Source: Paralichthys olivaceus (lineage: Eukaryota; Chordata; Actinopteri; Pleuronectiformes; Paralichthyidae). From it: a stretch of DNA of 64,000 bases. The notes under the pieces were generated by a model. The model did not search any database. It had not been told where the DNA came from and saw only the letters and a list, made by a program, of their open reading frames with translations. Location: assembly GCF_024713975.1 (NCBI RefSeq), contig NC_091111.1:8014501-8078500 (forward strand), read 5' to 3'. Shown here piece by piece: positions 1 through 12,779 of the stretch; the stretch's first letter is position 1; every line of letters starts with the position of its first letter. The translations under genes were made by a program, and so were the position numbers.

Positions 1-651
1 GAAAAACAGCATGTGATAAGAAATTTGAGATGATTTTTATTGTAACAGTACTGACTATTATTCAAGAATGTAAAATGTTTGACCCTGTTGTTTTGAGTTT
101 CTCAATGTGTTACCTGGAACATGTCTGTGTTGTTGTCATGGCAGTACTCCACCACCACTGTCTGGTTGCGAGACAAGGTGAAAGAAATGCTGTGCTGCCC
201 CCTGCTGTGTACGGCCTGCAACAACAACAACAACAGCAAGCCGGATGAGTGGATGACCTCATCTTCTGGAACAGTATTTTATCTCTCTTCACAATCCATA
301 CACTCCACGAAAAACAAAACTGAAGATCATTAAAATACTGTCAATTCATATATGTAAAAAAAAGTCATGTTATGTTATATGTGGTAGTAGCATGTCACAA
401 TGACCGCGTGATGGTAAAAACCCGTCTTAAACTATTTTTCATGTTACTTCATCATGTTTCTGTCCACATTTATGGATGCAGACATGCACACACACACACG
501 CACAGAAAATGACAGACCACACACACACACACACACACACCAGTTGTCATGCTTAGTCATCCATCCTCTGGCCCATTTAGTAGAGACAAGGGAGTCACAG
601 GAAGGAAGCAAATGCTACATGCTGATAAAAGACACACCATCACACATGTAC
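1..651. other. Pellino intron 2 (partial), no exon seen
   Basis: This is intronic on the minus strand. It holds a short CAA run at 219-234 and two CA tracts (486-499 and 517-541). No further Pellino exon is recognisable on the minus strand, so exon 3 lies outside the window. Confidence 0.6.
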
Positions 652-3600
652 CTTGCTGTCCTGTGGCGTGTTGAGGATGTGCACTGCGCTGGGTTTGACA
701 CCGTTGGCCTTGGCCCTTCGGTACAGAGCGAAGCGACTCTTTCTGCGCCCCCGGTCTCCGCTTGGAAGAGAACCATTGTACCTGCGGAAAGACAAAGCAC
801 AGGATGGAAATAAGGACATACCACCCAAATGAAACAGATCAGACAAGAAAACAACTCAGAGACAACATGTTTACAAGTTCACACGTTCATCTTGTTTAAT
901 GGAGGATGCCTCATGGTAGGAAAAACAGTGATCTTGTTTGCATACTGCGAGAATTAGAGCTAGCTTTTTGTTTAACTTCTATTTAAAATGAAAAGCATTT
1001 TCAGCAGGATTGAATAACTTTATAAACACAATCACACAATAAAATTAATAGTGCAGCTTTGGGTACGTATTCTAGTTTGGATTCTGAATGTTAGTATTAA
1101 GAGTTAGTATTAGTAGTATAAGAGGAGCAGACATGAAAATCTAGATTTTTTCTTTTGTGCTGTGTGTTTCAAAGTTCAACATAAATATGTTCTTCAAATT
1201 ACTGTGTAATGATCATGTTAACTTCATTGTAACATCGGAGCTAAAAGAAATCTGGACATGCATGTGTTAAACATAATTTTTGAGTCTGGGCTGACACAGG
1301 AGGCAGTATTCTGGTTTTCAGCTTCTGACTAATCACCAGGACATGGTCTTTATTAAAACTATTCAGCGGATACCCCGCAGGCAAGAAGACTTTAGGAGGG
1401 ACAATAACTGCTTTTACTGGCCTTCAAACTGCATCAGATCAGAGGGCATCTGGTTTGGCTCTGTTCTGAGTCAGTCAGTCCTGCAGCGGCATGGGCTACT
1501 GCCTGTTCTATGTTTGTACCATGCAGCTCTAGACTGTTTGATACATTAAACTATCTTAAAAAAGATCTGTCAATCTGTGAATGTTCTTTATATTCGCTTC
1601 ATTTGATCATTAAATGCCAATGATAACCATGCTAGGCTTTTTTCATTTGTATCATTCAAAATCAGATACTTTGAGGTTTATGATGCTGGTCAGTTTATAT
1701 TATATTAGTTTTAAGATATGACTTTTGGCTCTGGTGAGTTGTTTAGACATTAATCTGATCATCTGACAACAGAACAAACAAAAAAGCCTTGGTTGAAATC
1801 CAGAACAGTAAGTAGCAGAATTATTTATCTGAACTAAATTTGAAATTATTAGCATATTATGTCATTTGTGGTTTATAAGATAAAAGTATTTTTAGGCAAA
1901 GTATTAGATCCAGCTTCTTTAAGGTTACATATTTCTAGTATTAGTAAAAACTACTAAACCAATAAGGGTGGGGCATGGGTGAAGGAGAAACCCATTCCCT
2001 TTTGGAGCAAATTAAGGGGGGGGTACTCAACCACCTTTTCAGTATCGTGGTTGATATATAACAGTTTTTAATGTTGTATACAGCAAATAATGTAAACAAT
2101 AAACAGGAAAATAATAGACAGATTAAGCAAAAGTAAACGATGTTGCCGATATCTTTCGTACAATAACATGACACATTTTTTATTGACTCAAGTTTCACTA
2201 GTTCATTTTGTTCGTAAAAGTCTGTTTGTCTGTCTAAGAGAAGTTCATTGGCATTATATGTTTTAATGAACTAAACCTTGATGAATGTCAGTGCCAGAAT
2301 TCATTAACTGTGGACATAAACCACAACGCCAGAGCAGTCAGTGGTGTGATGGTGAGATGATTGGGCATGCTACCTGGAAAACCCTTCAAACAGGCCACAT
2401 TTACTTGACATTAAATGTGGAGGATGACTCAGTGCTAACTGCTCCCTCCCTTGCCCTGCCTGTTAATTCAAATGCCGTCTGACAAGAGGAGGACTGGGTC
2501 AGTAAAGACAGACATATGGGGACAGAGCTCTGAGGGTTCTGGTTAGAAGGTATGAGATATGAAATGGGAAACGAATCAGCTTAGAAAATCAGCTTAGAAG
2601 AGAGCAAAAAGGTGGCGAAGGCCTTGATGGAGAAAGAAAAGCAGTCAGAATCTATCATGAATATTAGAGAGAGAAAACTTAAGCTAAATGAATGAAATAA
2701 GGATAAGGGCAGGGAAAGGAGATGGAGGGAGAAAGGGCAGAGATACAGCGAGCATAAGGGTTGGAAGAGAGGAGCTATGTGAAGTGTGCTGGGCAGCCAT
2801 GGCCTGCATCACGCATGTGTGCACATCATAAAGCACAATATGAAATATTCACTCCTTCTGCCCCTCGACACAGGGTTTATTTTCGTTGAGGGCAAGGCAC
2901 CGAGGAGAGCTGCTCCTGTGAAAGTCAGCACTCAGCAAAACACAGAGAGGCTGGCAGAGAAACGACTGGGTGTAAGGCAGAGGAATGCAACTAAGCTGTG
3001 TTAAGAGGGGCTGTGGCTAAGATAAACAGGTGTGGAGGAGATAACCAGCAAAGACAAGAGGGTGCTTGCATGGCAACGGTAGCGGGTCACGGGGTAGAGG
3101 TGGATTGAGCGATGCCGGGGGCTGCTGGGACAGGGGCAGTGCCACCGTACACAGTGTCCAGGCTAACTAAGGTAATGAGCGATGGCAGGCAGCCACCGCA
3201 AAGATCACATGGCTGTACTGAAGCTGCAATCGACCACACAGGGCATGAGATCATCAAGGCTGACAGATGCAGAGTCAAACCACACTTGCACAAAACGGGC
3301 CAGGAAAACATGACATTTGACAGGAAGCAGAGGAGAGAACAGCCTGTTCTGACGCTGGTGGTCAAGGGCCTCATAATAAATCAGATCTAGATAGTAGATA
3401 ACCTACGTATTAATATGATTATCGTATCCAGGAGTGTGACAACAATGAGTTATTTTAATATACTGTAGGTGGTGTAAATAACACAATAGTAAAAGTCTTT
3501 CAAATTCAAGCCCACAAGGAGAATACCTATCACAACCCACAAGCCTATGGCCATCATTGAAATCAGTTTAAAAGTGAGCCAACCCCAAATGCATTTTCTA

Positions 3601-4768
3601 CAATCGAAGAGGCACATTAAGCATCGTGCCACAAACCGCAGGGAATGCTTGTGTGTAATTTGCATGGCTAAAAATCTAACATTTGCATTAAATGATCATT
3701 TCCTCAGCCTCTTCAGAGGATGTGAAGGCCTGCTCTGTTCGCAGAGTCAAATGACAGGGAGGACGACTAATCAGTATTCTGATACAGGCGGCCTACAGCC
3801 TCCTAACTCCACGTTCAGCCGGAGGGGAAGCAATAGGCCATTAGGTCAGTTATCTTTGGCATACACAGGAAGCGCTGCGTGACTGTGCGTGTATGAGTGT
3901 GTGTGTGAGTGCTGTGGCATTTCTGGTCCCTGCAGACCACCATGCACAGCGTGGAGGATGCAGGGGTGGGAAATGCTGTGGAAGCTGGTGGCTGTCATCA
4001 GCACATCCTGCCCTACTGTGTGCTGGTGATGTAGAGAAGCTCTATCCCTCCTCCTTCTTCTTCTTCCTGCCTCCTCGGCATGGATGGTCATCTGGATGAC
4101 GCTTTCTTCTTCAGCCCCAGACTACACAGGCTTTTAAATCATACACGCACGCTGCATGTTCCTCCACCATGATATCACCCTCCTCTGTCTTCACTATTGC
4201 AGATCCAGCATAGTATGACATCATTGGGATTTTCAGGGCAGAGCGATCCAGCCCCCCCCCATCACCACCCCCGAACACGACCATTGATGAAAAAGCGGCT
4301 ACATCTGTGTAGCCTCATGTACCATGGCTACAGCATGTATGTAGCTCCCACACACACAAACCATACGTAATGCTACAAACCACCACAGAGAAGAGAACAT
4401 GGCTTCCTGTGGTAAAGTTAGTTTGTAACATTACTACACATCCCTGGCGGTGGTGAACGACGGTGGTGTGTGTAACAAATGAGCTGCTACTATTAAGATT
4501 TACAGCCTGAATTCACCAACATAACAGCCATTTGTTTTAACAAGAACAGACCTGAGCTCACACGTCATCCGGTGGTTTATTGTGCTACAGCTAATGCTAC
4601 ACATTCAAGGTTAATGGTGGGTTTCTCCATCCCACACATTTCTTACTATAGCTTCAGGTTAAAAAAAAGAAAGAAAGAAAAGACTTACCCCAAAATGACC
4701 AGTTCGCCATATTTCACCGGGTCTTTAACGGGCACATCATCGTCTCCGTCTTTTTTCGGTGAATTCAT
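652..4768 (-). CDS. peli2: Pellino E3 ubiquitin ligase, first two coding exons (probably peli2); gene continues past the left edge
   Basis: Pellino proteins are RING-type E3 ligases with a forkhead-associated domain; they ubiquitinate IRAK kinases downstream of Toll-like and IL-1 receptors. Exon 1 is 4689-4768 (26 codons plus GG), starting MNSPKKDGDDD and ending DPVKYGELVILG, with donor GTAAGT. Exon 2 is 652-781, acceptor GCAG, encoding YNGSLPSGDRGRRKSRF, then ALYRRAKANGVKP and ending NTPQDSK, with donor GTACAT. The split glycine codon joins the two exons in the order G-E-L-V-I-L-G-Y-N-G, a Pellino hallmark at the start of the FHA region. Downstream exons (rest of FHA, RING) are not in 1-651. 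PELI1-like (YNGSLP) and PELI2-like (FALY) residues are mixed. The choice of peli2 rests mainly on linkage with other human 14q genes; peli1 is the alternative. The family is certain, the paralogue is not. Confidence 0.88.
782..4688. other. Pellino intron 1, about 3.9 kb, no coding exon seen
   Basis: This lies between the two Pellino coding exons. It is mostly AT-rich unique sequence, with a purine-rich stretch at about 2600-2780 and a C-run near 4250. No reading frame here resembles a known protein, and no tRNA or other RNA gene was recognised. It could contain intronic enhancers, but nothing in the sequence alone proves this. Confidence 0.6.
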
Positions 4769-4811
4769 CAGACTGGACTTGCTCCAGAAGAAAAAGAATT
4801 AAAAAAATATA

Positions 4812-4869
<58 letters not shown>

Positions 4870-5150
4870 CGTCCAGTGGCAACAGTGGTGGTGAGATAAA
4901 ACAATGCTAACACACTCCTCGGGAACTGTAGACAAGTGGTATTTGGGTTGAAAATCTATCAAAGTTTGCCCACAGTTCGGTAAAGTTTCCCGGGACTTCT
5001 GGCGGCTTGTTTTCTTGTTTTAATCCCGTGAAGGAGCATCTTTTCCGGGCTTTTGTAGCAGTGTGGAGCGAGTTTGTACCACGGCGAATCTGTTCAGTAG
5101 CATCGGATACAACAACGGCTAACGGCAGGGAGTGGAGCGCACCAGGCTTT
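4769..5150 (-). promoter_or_regulatory. Pellino 5' untranslated region and probable promoter
   Basis: This is immediately upstream of the Pellino start codon on the minus strand. A (GT)n tract at 4818-4865 reads as (CA)n in the transcript sense, about 50 bases before the ATG. Beyond it, 4960-5130 is less repetitive and has several CpGs, as expected for a promoter without a TATA box. Transcription start and any 5' untranslated intron cannot be fixed from sequence. Confidence 0.4.
4818..4865. repeat. (GT)n microsatellite just upstream of the Pellino ATG
   Basis: An uninterrupted GT dinucleotide tract of about 24 units, about 50 bp from the start codon. It lies either in the 5' untranslated region or in the proximal promoter. 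Confidence 0.95.
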
Positions 5151-5719
5151 CATGTAGGGGTGGTCAAACGAAAGACTTCTTAAAATAGTTGTTTAAATCA
5201 CTTATAAAAATGTTGTCGTTCGACTTTCAGCTTTATATCGAGTTTTAAATTATTTATCTTTGGTCAAAAGCAAAGAGGATATTAACTATTCAAGATTTAG
5301 ATACTCGTGTGCGTGTGAACACCCCTGTGGAAGCAGAAAATGGACCCAGCCTTGAGCAGACGCTGGCTCCCACAGATGGAGTAAAAATGAGGGATTTCAA
5401 ACATCCAGAGGAAGTGCCCACGTCCGGCGGCACGTAAACGCGTCTTGGTGCGTTCAAGGTGGTACAAGAATGCATTTTGGTTTTGATGTGTGGAAATCGT
5501 GCAGCTCTGATCTCGTGGGTTCTTATGGAGTCTGACGTAAAGAGATGATGGGGTGTGTGTGGTGTAAACCAGGATGTGGGTCACCATTGCGCCCCTGACC
5601 AGACACCCGCTCTTCCCTCTGTCTGCATCTCATGTGGGAGTTGGGACACGGATGTAGGCCGACCGGAGCCCACTGTCCATCTCTCTCCCCCCCCCCCAAA
5701 CACACACGTGCACGTCTTT

Positions 5720-6000
5720 CTATAGTAGAGGACAATCATTGCATTCCCTTGTCCCTTACACTAACCTTAACCACCACACACACCACACACTCACATACAT
5801 TCTTGTACTAACCTTAAGCATCACAACTAAATACCTAACCCGTACTACTTCTAACCCTAAAACCAAGTCTTAACCCTTTGAAAAAGTGAGGACCGGCCAA
5901 AATGTCCTCACTTTCCAAAATTGTCCCCACTCCATAAGGTCTATGCTCAAACTGGTCCTCACAAATACACAAGTACAAGTACACACACACAGTACACCTA
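5720..6000 (+). repeat. Interspersed repeat family C, copy 1
   Basis: It has a run of CTAACC/CTTAACC-like units, then GAGGACCGGCCAAAATGTCC and TGGTCCTCAC, and ends in a CA tract (about 5984-5993). It shares its organisation with the copies at 6110, 15880 and (reversed) 51253. I recognise it as a teleost-type dispersed repeat but cannot name the family. Confidence 0.6.
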
Positions 6001-6109
6001 CATACCAAAACCTCAGCTTTTAATGTAATGACAATCACACATATTTGCCTTTAGCAAAGGAAACTGTCCTGAAGAGGTAACAAAAACATATACGTACACA
6101 GACACACAA

Positions 6110-6325
6110 AGACACAGGTGCAGCCAACCTTATTGGGATTTTGCATTTGACTTCCATTCATTGTGGACAGCTTAACTCATTCCTACCCTTAAACATGACC
6201 AATCAATCAACCTAAACACAATTCAAATCTTACCCCTAACTTTAACCAGGACCTCAGACGAAGAAGTTTTGCCTAATTAGGCCGGGGCCATTTGGTCCCA
6301 CACACACACAAAGAGAGAGAGCAGT
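6110..6325 (+). repeat. Interspersed repeat family C, copy 2
   Basis: It contains CTTCCATTCATTGTGGACAG, several TAACC-like units, then GCCTAATTAGGCCGGGGCCA and TTTGGTCCCACACACACACA. As in the other copies, its 3' end runs directly into a CA tract. Confidence 0.6.
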
Positions 6326-6889
6326 AATGTGTATAACTCATAGTGCTGTGATAGCCACATGAGGGCAGTGTACTTCAGCTGCAAAGTACATCTTTACAGT
6401 TTTAGGATGAATTTAGTCAATTGTAGCTACGTACACGCACATGGTGGATTGTAGTCCGGACTTTGGTTCAGATACGGCGGTCATGTTGTCACATTTTCCT
6501 TCCAACATCCCTGCCGCTTGTTGCTGTTCATTGTTATTTGATGAGACAGAGAGCAAGGCCATCCCTGCAGGCTTTTTGGACAGAACCCAGATCTGAGGTG
6601 TCATTAACAGAATCTGCTCTCTCCACAGTGGCATGGCCGCCTTCACTTGGAACGGTAGCCTACTTTTTGTCCTGATGTGGAGATGGAACATGTAGTGGCT
6701 TGTGTGCAGGTGAAGACAAAGAGGCGCCATGCAATATTGTACATGACCCTGCAGTGTGTGGCTTTGGTGGTGGAACCGGCTTACAGTTGTGTCTGTGTCA
6801 CTTTAATAATAGCTTGTGCACATTCACAGATATGATATCAACTTCAAAATTGAAATGGCTGTGACTGTAATAATAATATGAATGAGTGT

Positions 6890-7225
6890 ATTCATATGGC
6901 ACCTTTTTAAAAACAGACATAACAAAGTGCCTCACAAAAAGGAAACATAAAAACCAGAATACAAAATGTCAAAGACAAGAGGCAAACTAATACAATGTGA
7001 TTTAAAGCAGATAAAATAATACATAATTTAAAAAATAATGGCAACAAACAGCTGCTGACCCACGGCATTAAAACAGCTGCTACAAAGTGCTTCACAAAGA
7101 GGACGAATAAAAACAAGACAATTAGCCAATTCATACAATGTCATTCCAAGTCAAACATAAAATAATACATCGTTTAAAAGCAGAAAGACAGTTGATGACC
7201 CTAAAAGAGTCTTGAAGTGGGCTTT
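6890..7225. repeat. Imperfect tandem duplication, LINE/SINE-like
   Basis: Two related blocks begin with ACAAAGTGCCTCACAAAAAG (6923 onward) and ACAAAGTGCTTCACAAAGAG (7083 onward), about 160 bp apart. Both are followed by ATAAAAAC and ATAAAATAATACAT segments. The 'AAGTGCTTCACAAAG' core is typical of teleost non-LTR element 3' ends. No coding sequence remains. Confidence 0.5.
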
Positions 7226-8143
7226 CAGTAACCAAACAACCACACCCTTATTCCATGAATGACAGCCCACTGCAGTCACAGAGAAACTAATCAACCTGCC
7301 AAAGAGCTGACTCAGAAGTTTCGACAACTGTATCACTAGTTTTACAGCCAGCATACATTACATTTATTTTGCAATACAAAGTAGAAACTGGATGGACCAG
7401 ATGTGCGTGCATGTTCGGTGCGTGCATGTTTCTTTCTTTCCCTCTGCAGGATTAAGGTCACACCCTCCTCACTCCTTTCTTTTTCTCTCCCTTCATCCCC
7501 CTCTTTTGCTCTTTGCCTCTCGTGCTTTTCTTTCTGTCTTTCTTACTTGTTTGGCTGGATGTCAGCATAAAACAAAAAAAAAGACAAAATGTTTGGCCTC
7601 TATCTCATAGAAAGAATCCTGACTGCGCCCCTTAATTTCATGCTCATAATAATCAATCAGCAGGGCAGGGATCCACTTTAGACATTGGGAATTATATGTT
7701 ATTATATTATATAAGCAGGAATTTAAATTCTCTGACCTAATGAATAAAAAACCAACCATCATCAATCCCCAATAGAGAACTCCTCATTTCACTGAGGTCA
7801 CAGCACATGTCCAGCTGTAGAGCAGTAGGAGGTTTCATCAACTTGTTTCAGGATATTTAGCAGAGCAGATGCTTGTTGTCAAAGAGCCACAGTGAGTCTC
7901 CTCTGTTAATAAACTGTCTTCCTGATCACATCACCCCACTGCCACCAATGGACGGGGAAGCTTTTTATATACACTGTCTTTCCATGGTGTCATCTGATCT
8001 CACAGTTAAGCTATAAACGCAGAGTGATGTTGATTGATTAAAGAAAATTGAATAAGACAGTTTTGATTGAGTTTCGTTCTATGAAAGCCTCATCAGCCAC
8101 ATGAGTGAAGATCTCTGCAAGTCTGGCTGCTGTTGCGGTGGCA

Positions 8144-8255
8144 TTGCAATTGGCTGCAGCACAGTGATTGTTGTATTCACCGTTCATAAAACATATAATT
8201 GTAAATTCTTTAATCCACTTGCATGAATAGAGAGCATCTAGGCAGCCAATTGCAA
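8144..8255. repeat. 14-bp perfect inverted repeat with an 84-bp loop
   Basis: TTGCAATTGGCTGC at 8144-8157 is repeated in inverted orientation as GCAGCCAATTGCAA at 8242-8255. The interval has no recognised gene. It could be terminal repeats of a small decayed element or coincidence. Confidence 0.55.
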
Positions 8256-10094
8256 AGGAAATTCCACCCCACCGGTCTTTAGTACAAAGTTTAGTATAAA
8301 ATGACCTTGCTGCATCACACAAGTAGTCTAAAAACCATATTTGGTGAGTCCACGGCAGATCAGACCCTGCACATTAATTGTGCACATGTGGAATGCATTA
8401 CCCCCGCTATCGTTATGTAGCTTTTCTCAGGCTGTAGTTCAAGTCAAGCAAAACGCAGGAGAAGGGGTGGCCAGTGATAATTTAGAGGTGCATGCTCGTG
8501 CAGAGTATACACAAATATGGACATTTCTTGGAGGAACTCTTCTCCTGCATGTTTTGAAATAAAAGTGGATCTCGAGATATACACCAATACAGCACATGTC
8601 TCTGTATATTCTCAATATATAAGTGTATGTATGAATGTAATCACAACATGCTGAAAAATAACTGATGAAAGCACAAGAATAAATCACATTATTAAATACA
8701 GAGGATGAATAGATTAGAAAATTCTCTTTGTAAACACATATGTACACATATAATTGCATGATGCTCTTACTGCGTTGTTGTTTTGGCTCAGGAGCCTGTT
8801 TCATTAATGTACACCATCGGTCACAGCTCATGATTAATGGACTTCTGCAGTTTTTTCCACAATTTATATGCAGAACCCTTTGGTCCCACCTCGTCGCTCT
8901 GGATTTATCATCTGATGATTATTCAAAAGATGAAACCAGATATTTGGTTGAAGAATAGTGTGTAAGATGCAGGAGTCGAGATAGATCAATTTAGACCACT
9001 TAAACGTGCTACAGCCATCTGGTGCCGTGTCTTTGTCAGCGTTGCCATAGAGACAAGAGCAAACAAAGACAAGGTATTTCTGTCATTTAGCAGCCCTGTC
9101 TCCTCTGTGTGTAGTTACAGCTAAACTGCTGAAGCAAAACCACATGCACACCAAGCAGGATAACAGCGGTTATTATTAAACCACTATGGAAATCATTTTC
9201 ATGCATAGTTTTTCTCGTCTCATGCACTGTAGATAAGCATCACTGTGTGCTCGTGCAAGAGCGTGGGACAATGCTTGTGACCTACCTGTCCTACCTGTGA
9301 TGCATGAGTGCACACATGCATGCATGGGTGTATGGTGTGTGTGTGTCTGTCTTGTCTGTCTGTGTGTGTATTGGACGTCAGACTCCCTGGACTTGATGGG
9401 GAGGCTGTCTCCTGCATGGAGCAGACATGATGCTGCAGATGGCTCAGCATATTACGCTCCTCTGTGTGCACACGGACACAACAGGCTCCACCAGTGATTT
9501 TTTGGCTCCCTGCAGGGGGGACTAATTGCATACACAAACAGGTTTGTTGCAAAACACTGGAAATGAATGGCATTACAAACAGTGGCAGTTGCACTGTGCG
9601 TAAGTGTGAGATCATGTGAGAGGCAGGAGATAAGGAAATCATGTGACGGCCTCATAGAAACAATGGAGCAAATAAAGTTGTTGCGCATGCCACTGATGAG
9701 ATCAATCTAACCTTTGTAGGTGTTGGTAAGGAAATGAACTGTAGGTATTCCAGTATTTCAGTTTTATTTTTGATTTGCTAAAGAGGTTTTTAATCATGAT
9801 GTGTTTGTCTGTTTAGGCAACAACTATGTAAGGGATTACTATGAAAGTTAATGGAAGGATGCAGTATGAGTCAGGAAAGAAACTTTGAAACAGGGCAGAT
9901 CCAGAATTTTGTTTCACTTTCTTTAGCATTGTGAGAAAGGGAGTTTTCAAAATTTTTCATTTATTTCTCAGAGAATAATTCATGGAAGGAGATGAAAAAT
10001 TAAGTAGACTGATATTTACGAGTGTGTGCAAGTTGATGCAGATCCAAGTGAAGCCTGGATCCAGTGAATTTAAATGATGGTTTTAAATGGGACT

Positions 10095-10395
10095 GTTGGG
10101 CCCTGGGGCAGTGGTTAGAACTATTGCCTCTTACTTTTTGGAGTTTGCGTGTTCTCTGTGTGTTTGTGTGGGTTTTCTCTGAGTACTCGGGCCTCGCCCC
10201 ACAGTCTAAAGACATGTGATGAGGGATAAGGTTGATGAGAGACTTTTGTCTCTGTATGTTGGCCCTGTAATACTCTGATGACCTGTCCAGGCTGAACCCC
10301 ACCTCTCACTCAATGTCAGCATGGATTGGCTCCAGCTCTGCGACCCTCAAAGAATACGCAGTTAAGATAACGGACAGACTGAGTAGAACACTGAG
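10095..10395 (+). repeat. Interspersed repeat family D, copy 1
   Basis: It reads GTGGGTTTTCTCTGAGTACT, CCCACAGTCTAAAGACATG, ACCTGTCCAGGCTGAACCCC and GGATTGGCTCCAGCTCTGCG, followed by an AAGATAACGG tail. This is a common teleost dispersed repeat. Reversed copies are at 50262 and 54112. Confidence 0.7.
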
Positions 10396-10620
10396 GAACG
10401 TTTGAACAATGTAATGCAGGGACAACAGGAAACCTTGTCCTTGTGCATGAAGCTGCTTTTATAGATCATAAGGCCTTTTAGTTGGATCACTTCAGCTCAG
10501 ATTAAACAGGGACTAGTGAGCTGAGACAATTGCTTTTAGCACACTGAGTCCCTTCACAAGTCACTGAGCTCCATGGAGCACCTGCCAGCAACCTGCCTTA
10601 CATGTACATGACCACAGACG

Positions 10621-10621
<1 letters not shown>

Positions 10622-10717
<96 letters not shown>
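10622..10717. repeat. (CA)48 microsatellite
   Basis: A pure dinucleotide tract of 96 bases, the longest in the window. The open frames across it are repeat artefacts. Confidence 0.97.
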
Positions 10718-10718
<1 letters not shown>

Positions 10719-11927
10719 CTGAGCTATGTCGACAAGAAAGCAGATGGCTCCTCAGACAGGTCATTAGTAAGAGCCGGTGGGGGGAGGCTGTGCGTGATGG
10801 GTTATTTTTGGATTTAGTGTTGTGCTTTATTCATGGATGAAAGTTGTGTTATCGATGACTGTTTCTGTGTTTGTGTAAGTGGGTGGTTGCCAACAGGAAC
10901 CTGAGGGAGAGAACGAGTGGCATTTCCAATAATTGGCTCCCTGTTCAGTCAGACAGAATTCCACAGCAGACCTATTAATAATTACACAATGTGTGAATGG
11001 CAACCTTTAACCTGGGTTTAAACCAGGTTTATTGCAACAGCTTTTTAAAGACTGGCTTGAGACACTTGTTGCATCTGCTATAACTGCTCGGAATGAGCAA
11101 GCATTTGGGAAATAAAGTAAGATATAAATGTTGTTGATTCTTGCTGTCGAAGCAGTCACACTTCTAGGATCTGCAGAAATTCAGACTGTAATTACAGAGC
11201 TGTTTAACATACATATAATTAGCATCAGAATAACAATACTTACACCCCCACTCCAACAGTTTTATTTTAGGACCAGGCTCTGGGTCTATTGTGCGTAATA
11301 CGTAATACTACGATACGCTGCTAATCATATTTTTTTCATTTTTTCTTCTCTCATTTTTCCATCTGTTGCTGTGGCGTGCCATGTGCCACACAGGAAGGTT
11401 GCAGCATATGTCACTTCCTGTCACAAACAAAAATGCTGCTCAGATAAACCCTGAGTTTGGACATGATGTATGGAGGAAAAGTCTTTTTGTATATAAAAAA
11501 AGAGATCAGGTCTGAGCCCAACGCTTGATTGGGACAAACTATGGGTTAACCTAGTTTAGTGTCCTGAAATCAAGTAATCCAGTGAATCTAACACCTTGGA
11601 AGCTATATTCATGACAAATATGGCTGACCTTACATGTTATTTTCATAAGTTCTTGAAGTGTGCCCCAGTGTCTGATTCTGGAAGACCTTTGCCTCTAACC
11701 TCTCCATGCTGTTTGAAATCAAGCTGCCCTGCTCACCTGTAACACTCATTCTGAATGAAATATAAATTTTTTGCCGTACTTCAGAAGCAAAAAACAATTA
11801 ACGAGGCGGTGGTCACAATCGTTGGGGACCTCCCGACTCCCTGTCTCTTCGTGCTTGGGTTCTGACATACATTTACGTTATGTGCTTGGGGTGTCGGCTA
11901 TTTGAGTCCATGGAATGGAGAAGTTGT

Positions 11928-12197
11928 CTGTGGAGGCTTGGTGTTGCTGCTGCTGTGATGTCATCCAAGTGTCCATAAGGACTGATATTAAATTTCGACT
12001 CAAAACGGCATCATTTACATCATGATTTTAACCTAAATGTCCTCTGTTATCCTCCTCCAGAGACATATTCAGGTGTGGATCACAGAGGACATTTAGGTTA
12101 AGAACATATGTAAATGATCTCATTTCGAGTTGAATTTGAATGTCAGGGCTTATGGACACTTGGATGACACCACAGGAGCAGTATGGAGGCATTCTAT
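11928..12197. repeat. Long palindrome (hairpin or MITE-like element)
   Basis: The left arm (about 11928-12052) and right arm (about 12077-12197) are imperfect inverted copies around a 24-bp loop. Matching blocks include TCATCCAAGTGTCCATAAG against CTTATGGACACTTGGATGA, and TAACCTAAATGTCCTCTGT against ACAGAGGACATTTAGGTTA. Arms are about 120 bp with some mismatches, mostly towards the loop-distal ends and in the middle. There is no coding potential. It fits a foldback or MITE insertion. Confidence 0.85.
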
Positions 12198-12779
12198 GTT
12201 TTTTTCCTGTTGCTTTTTTCCCTTTTAAGAAGTGATCACAATTTACTTCAATTGTATTGGATTTGGCTGCTGGACGCTGTTTTGTGGAATCAAACACTTC
12301 ACTCACCCCTCCATTGGCATAAAGAGTAGATAATGAGTGAATTTTTATTTTTCATAAACTCATTTCATTTTTCCCTCAAACTGTTGAGTGTCACTGTAGT
12401 TTTCCTTTATATTTTATAGGGGGGGTTTCAATAAAAAAATTAAAAACTTAAGAATTTAGCTGATATTTTATCTGCTGTAGAAACAAGGCTAATAGTGATC
12501 CAGAGATTCATCTTTGTTCCAAATCCCTGTAAATTCATGTATTTGACTTTGTAAGATCAAATTACACATTGTAGCACACACAAACAATTAGACTGAGAAT
12601 GAATACATGCCCGACCACACACTCAAGCAAAGTGAAAATCTGCATATCAGGCCCTTCTGTAGGTAAACAGTACATAGCTCTTCACCTTTTTATGTAAGTA
12701 TAACATCTCTTTACCTGCTCTAATTTGCATATTTCCTACAACAAATATTCTGTTAAATCGCTTTTTCAAAGGATGTGAA

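Noticed and set aside
10561-10817. Open frames of His-Thr or Cys-Val repeats across CA tracts (also at 454, 4768, 37563, 40693, 46944, 50975)
   Set aside because: They are translations of dinucleotide repeats and show no other coding feature.
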